Of a stretch of 5,715 nucleotides of DNA, positions 5,661-5,715 are shown one piece after another (the first letter of the stretch is position 1; each line of letters starts with the position of its first letter). The notes below the pieces were generated by a model. It was given only the letters and a program-made list of their open reading frames with translations. It was not told where the DNA came from and made no database searches. This DNA comes from WACF01 sp040880205 (GTDB lineage: Bacteria; Pseudomonadota; Gammaproteobacteria; Pseudomonadales; Cellvibrionaceae). The DNA is taken from the NCBI GenBank assembly GCA_040880205.1, contig JBBDIU010000054.1:1-5715 (forward strand), given 5' to 3'. The translations under genes and the position numbers were made by a program.

Positions 5661-5715
5661 TGGTGAATGGTGAATGGTGAATGGTGAATGGTGAATGGTG
5701 AATGGTGAATGGTGA
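5661..5715. repeat. Heptanucleotide tandem array, unit TGGTGAA, at least 7.9 copies, runs off the window
   Basis: Seven perfect copies of TGGTGAA plus TGGTGA fill 5661-5715 without a mismatch and continue past the right edge. The array begins six bases after the protease stop codon. The TGA in each unit closes all three plus-strand frames within three copies, while the minus strand (TTCACCA units) has no stop in any frame. The TGAA core is shared with the first array (903-935). The full length and what lies beyond are unknown. Confidence 0.98.

Overview
The window reads as a compact piece of a gammaproteobacterial chromosome, mid-to-high GC by eye. The YaeQ-family gene, the DUF3301-type membrane protein and the small single-RRM protein are all forms I associate with Gammaproteobacteria. 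I would lean towards a marine or environmental lineage near Cellvibrionales/Alteromonadales, but that placement is an inference. Seven protein-coding genes fill almost all of the sequence. No RNA genes, insertion sequences, CRISPR arrays or complete prophage genes are visible.

Layout: (1) The left edge holds the 3' part of a sodium:solute symporter gene (+). Its last codons and its stop lie inside a heptanucleotide tandem array. (2) Two minus-strand genes follow: a small DUF3301-type membrane protein and a membrane-anchored alpha/beta hydrolase, separated by a spacer with three inverted repeats. (3) A divergent intergenic region (2276-2438) carries a strong imperfect hairpin and a sigma70-like promoter facing right. 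(4) The right half is a co-directional plus-strand run: yaeQ, a single-RRM RNA-binding protein, an MpaB/DUF2236-type oxygenase and an exported HtrA-family serine protease with one PDZ domain. (5) The window ends inside a second, longer heptanucleotide array that starts just after the protease stop codon.

The genes do not form one obvious pathway. The RRM and oxygenase genes are close enough (63 bp) to be co-transcribed from the extended -10 promoter before the RRM gene. The protease has its own good ribosome binding site and a weak promoter candidate. Transporter, membrane-anchored hydrolase, oxygenase and periplasmic protease all suit an envelope or scavenging lifestyle, but no functional link between them can be shown from sequence.

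The least ordinary content is non-coding: two different perfect 7-bp tandem arrays (AACAATG and TGGTGAA units), each at the 3' end of a plus-strand gene and both sharing a TGAA core. One supplies a stop codon. The intergenic palindromes come next. I see no convincing new multi-gene system.
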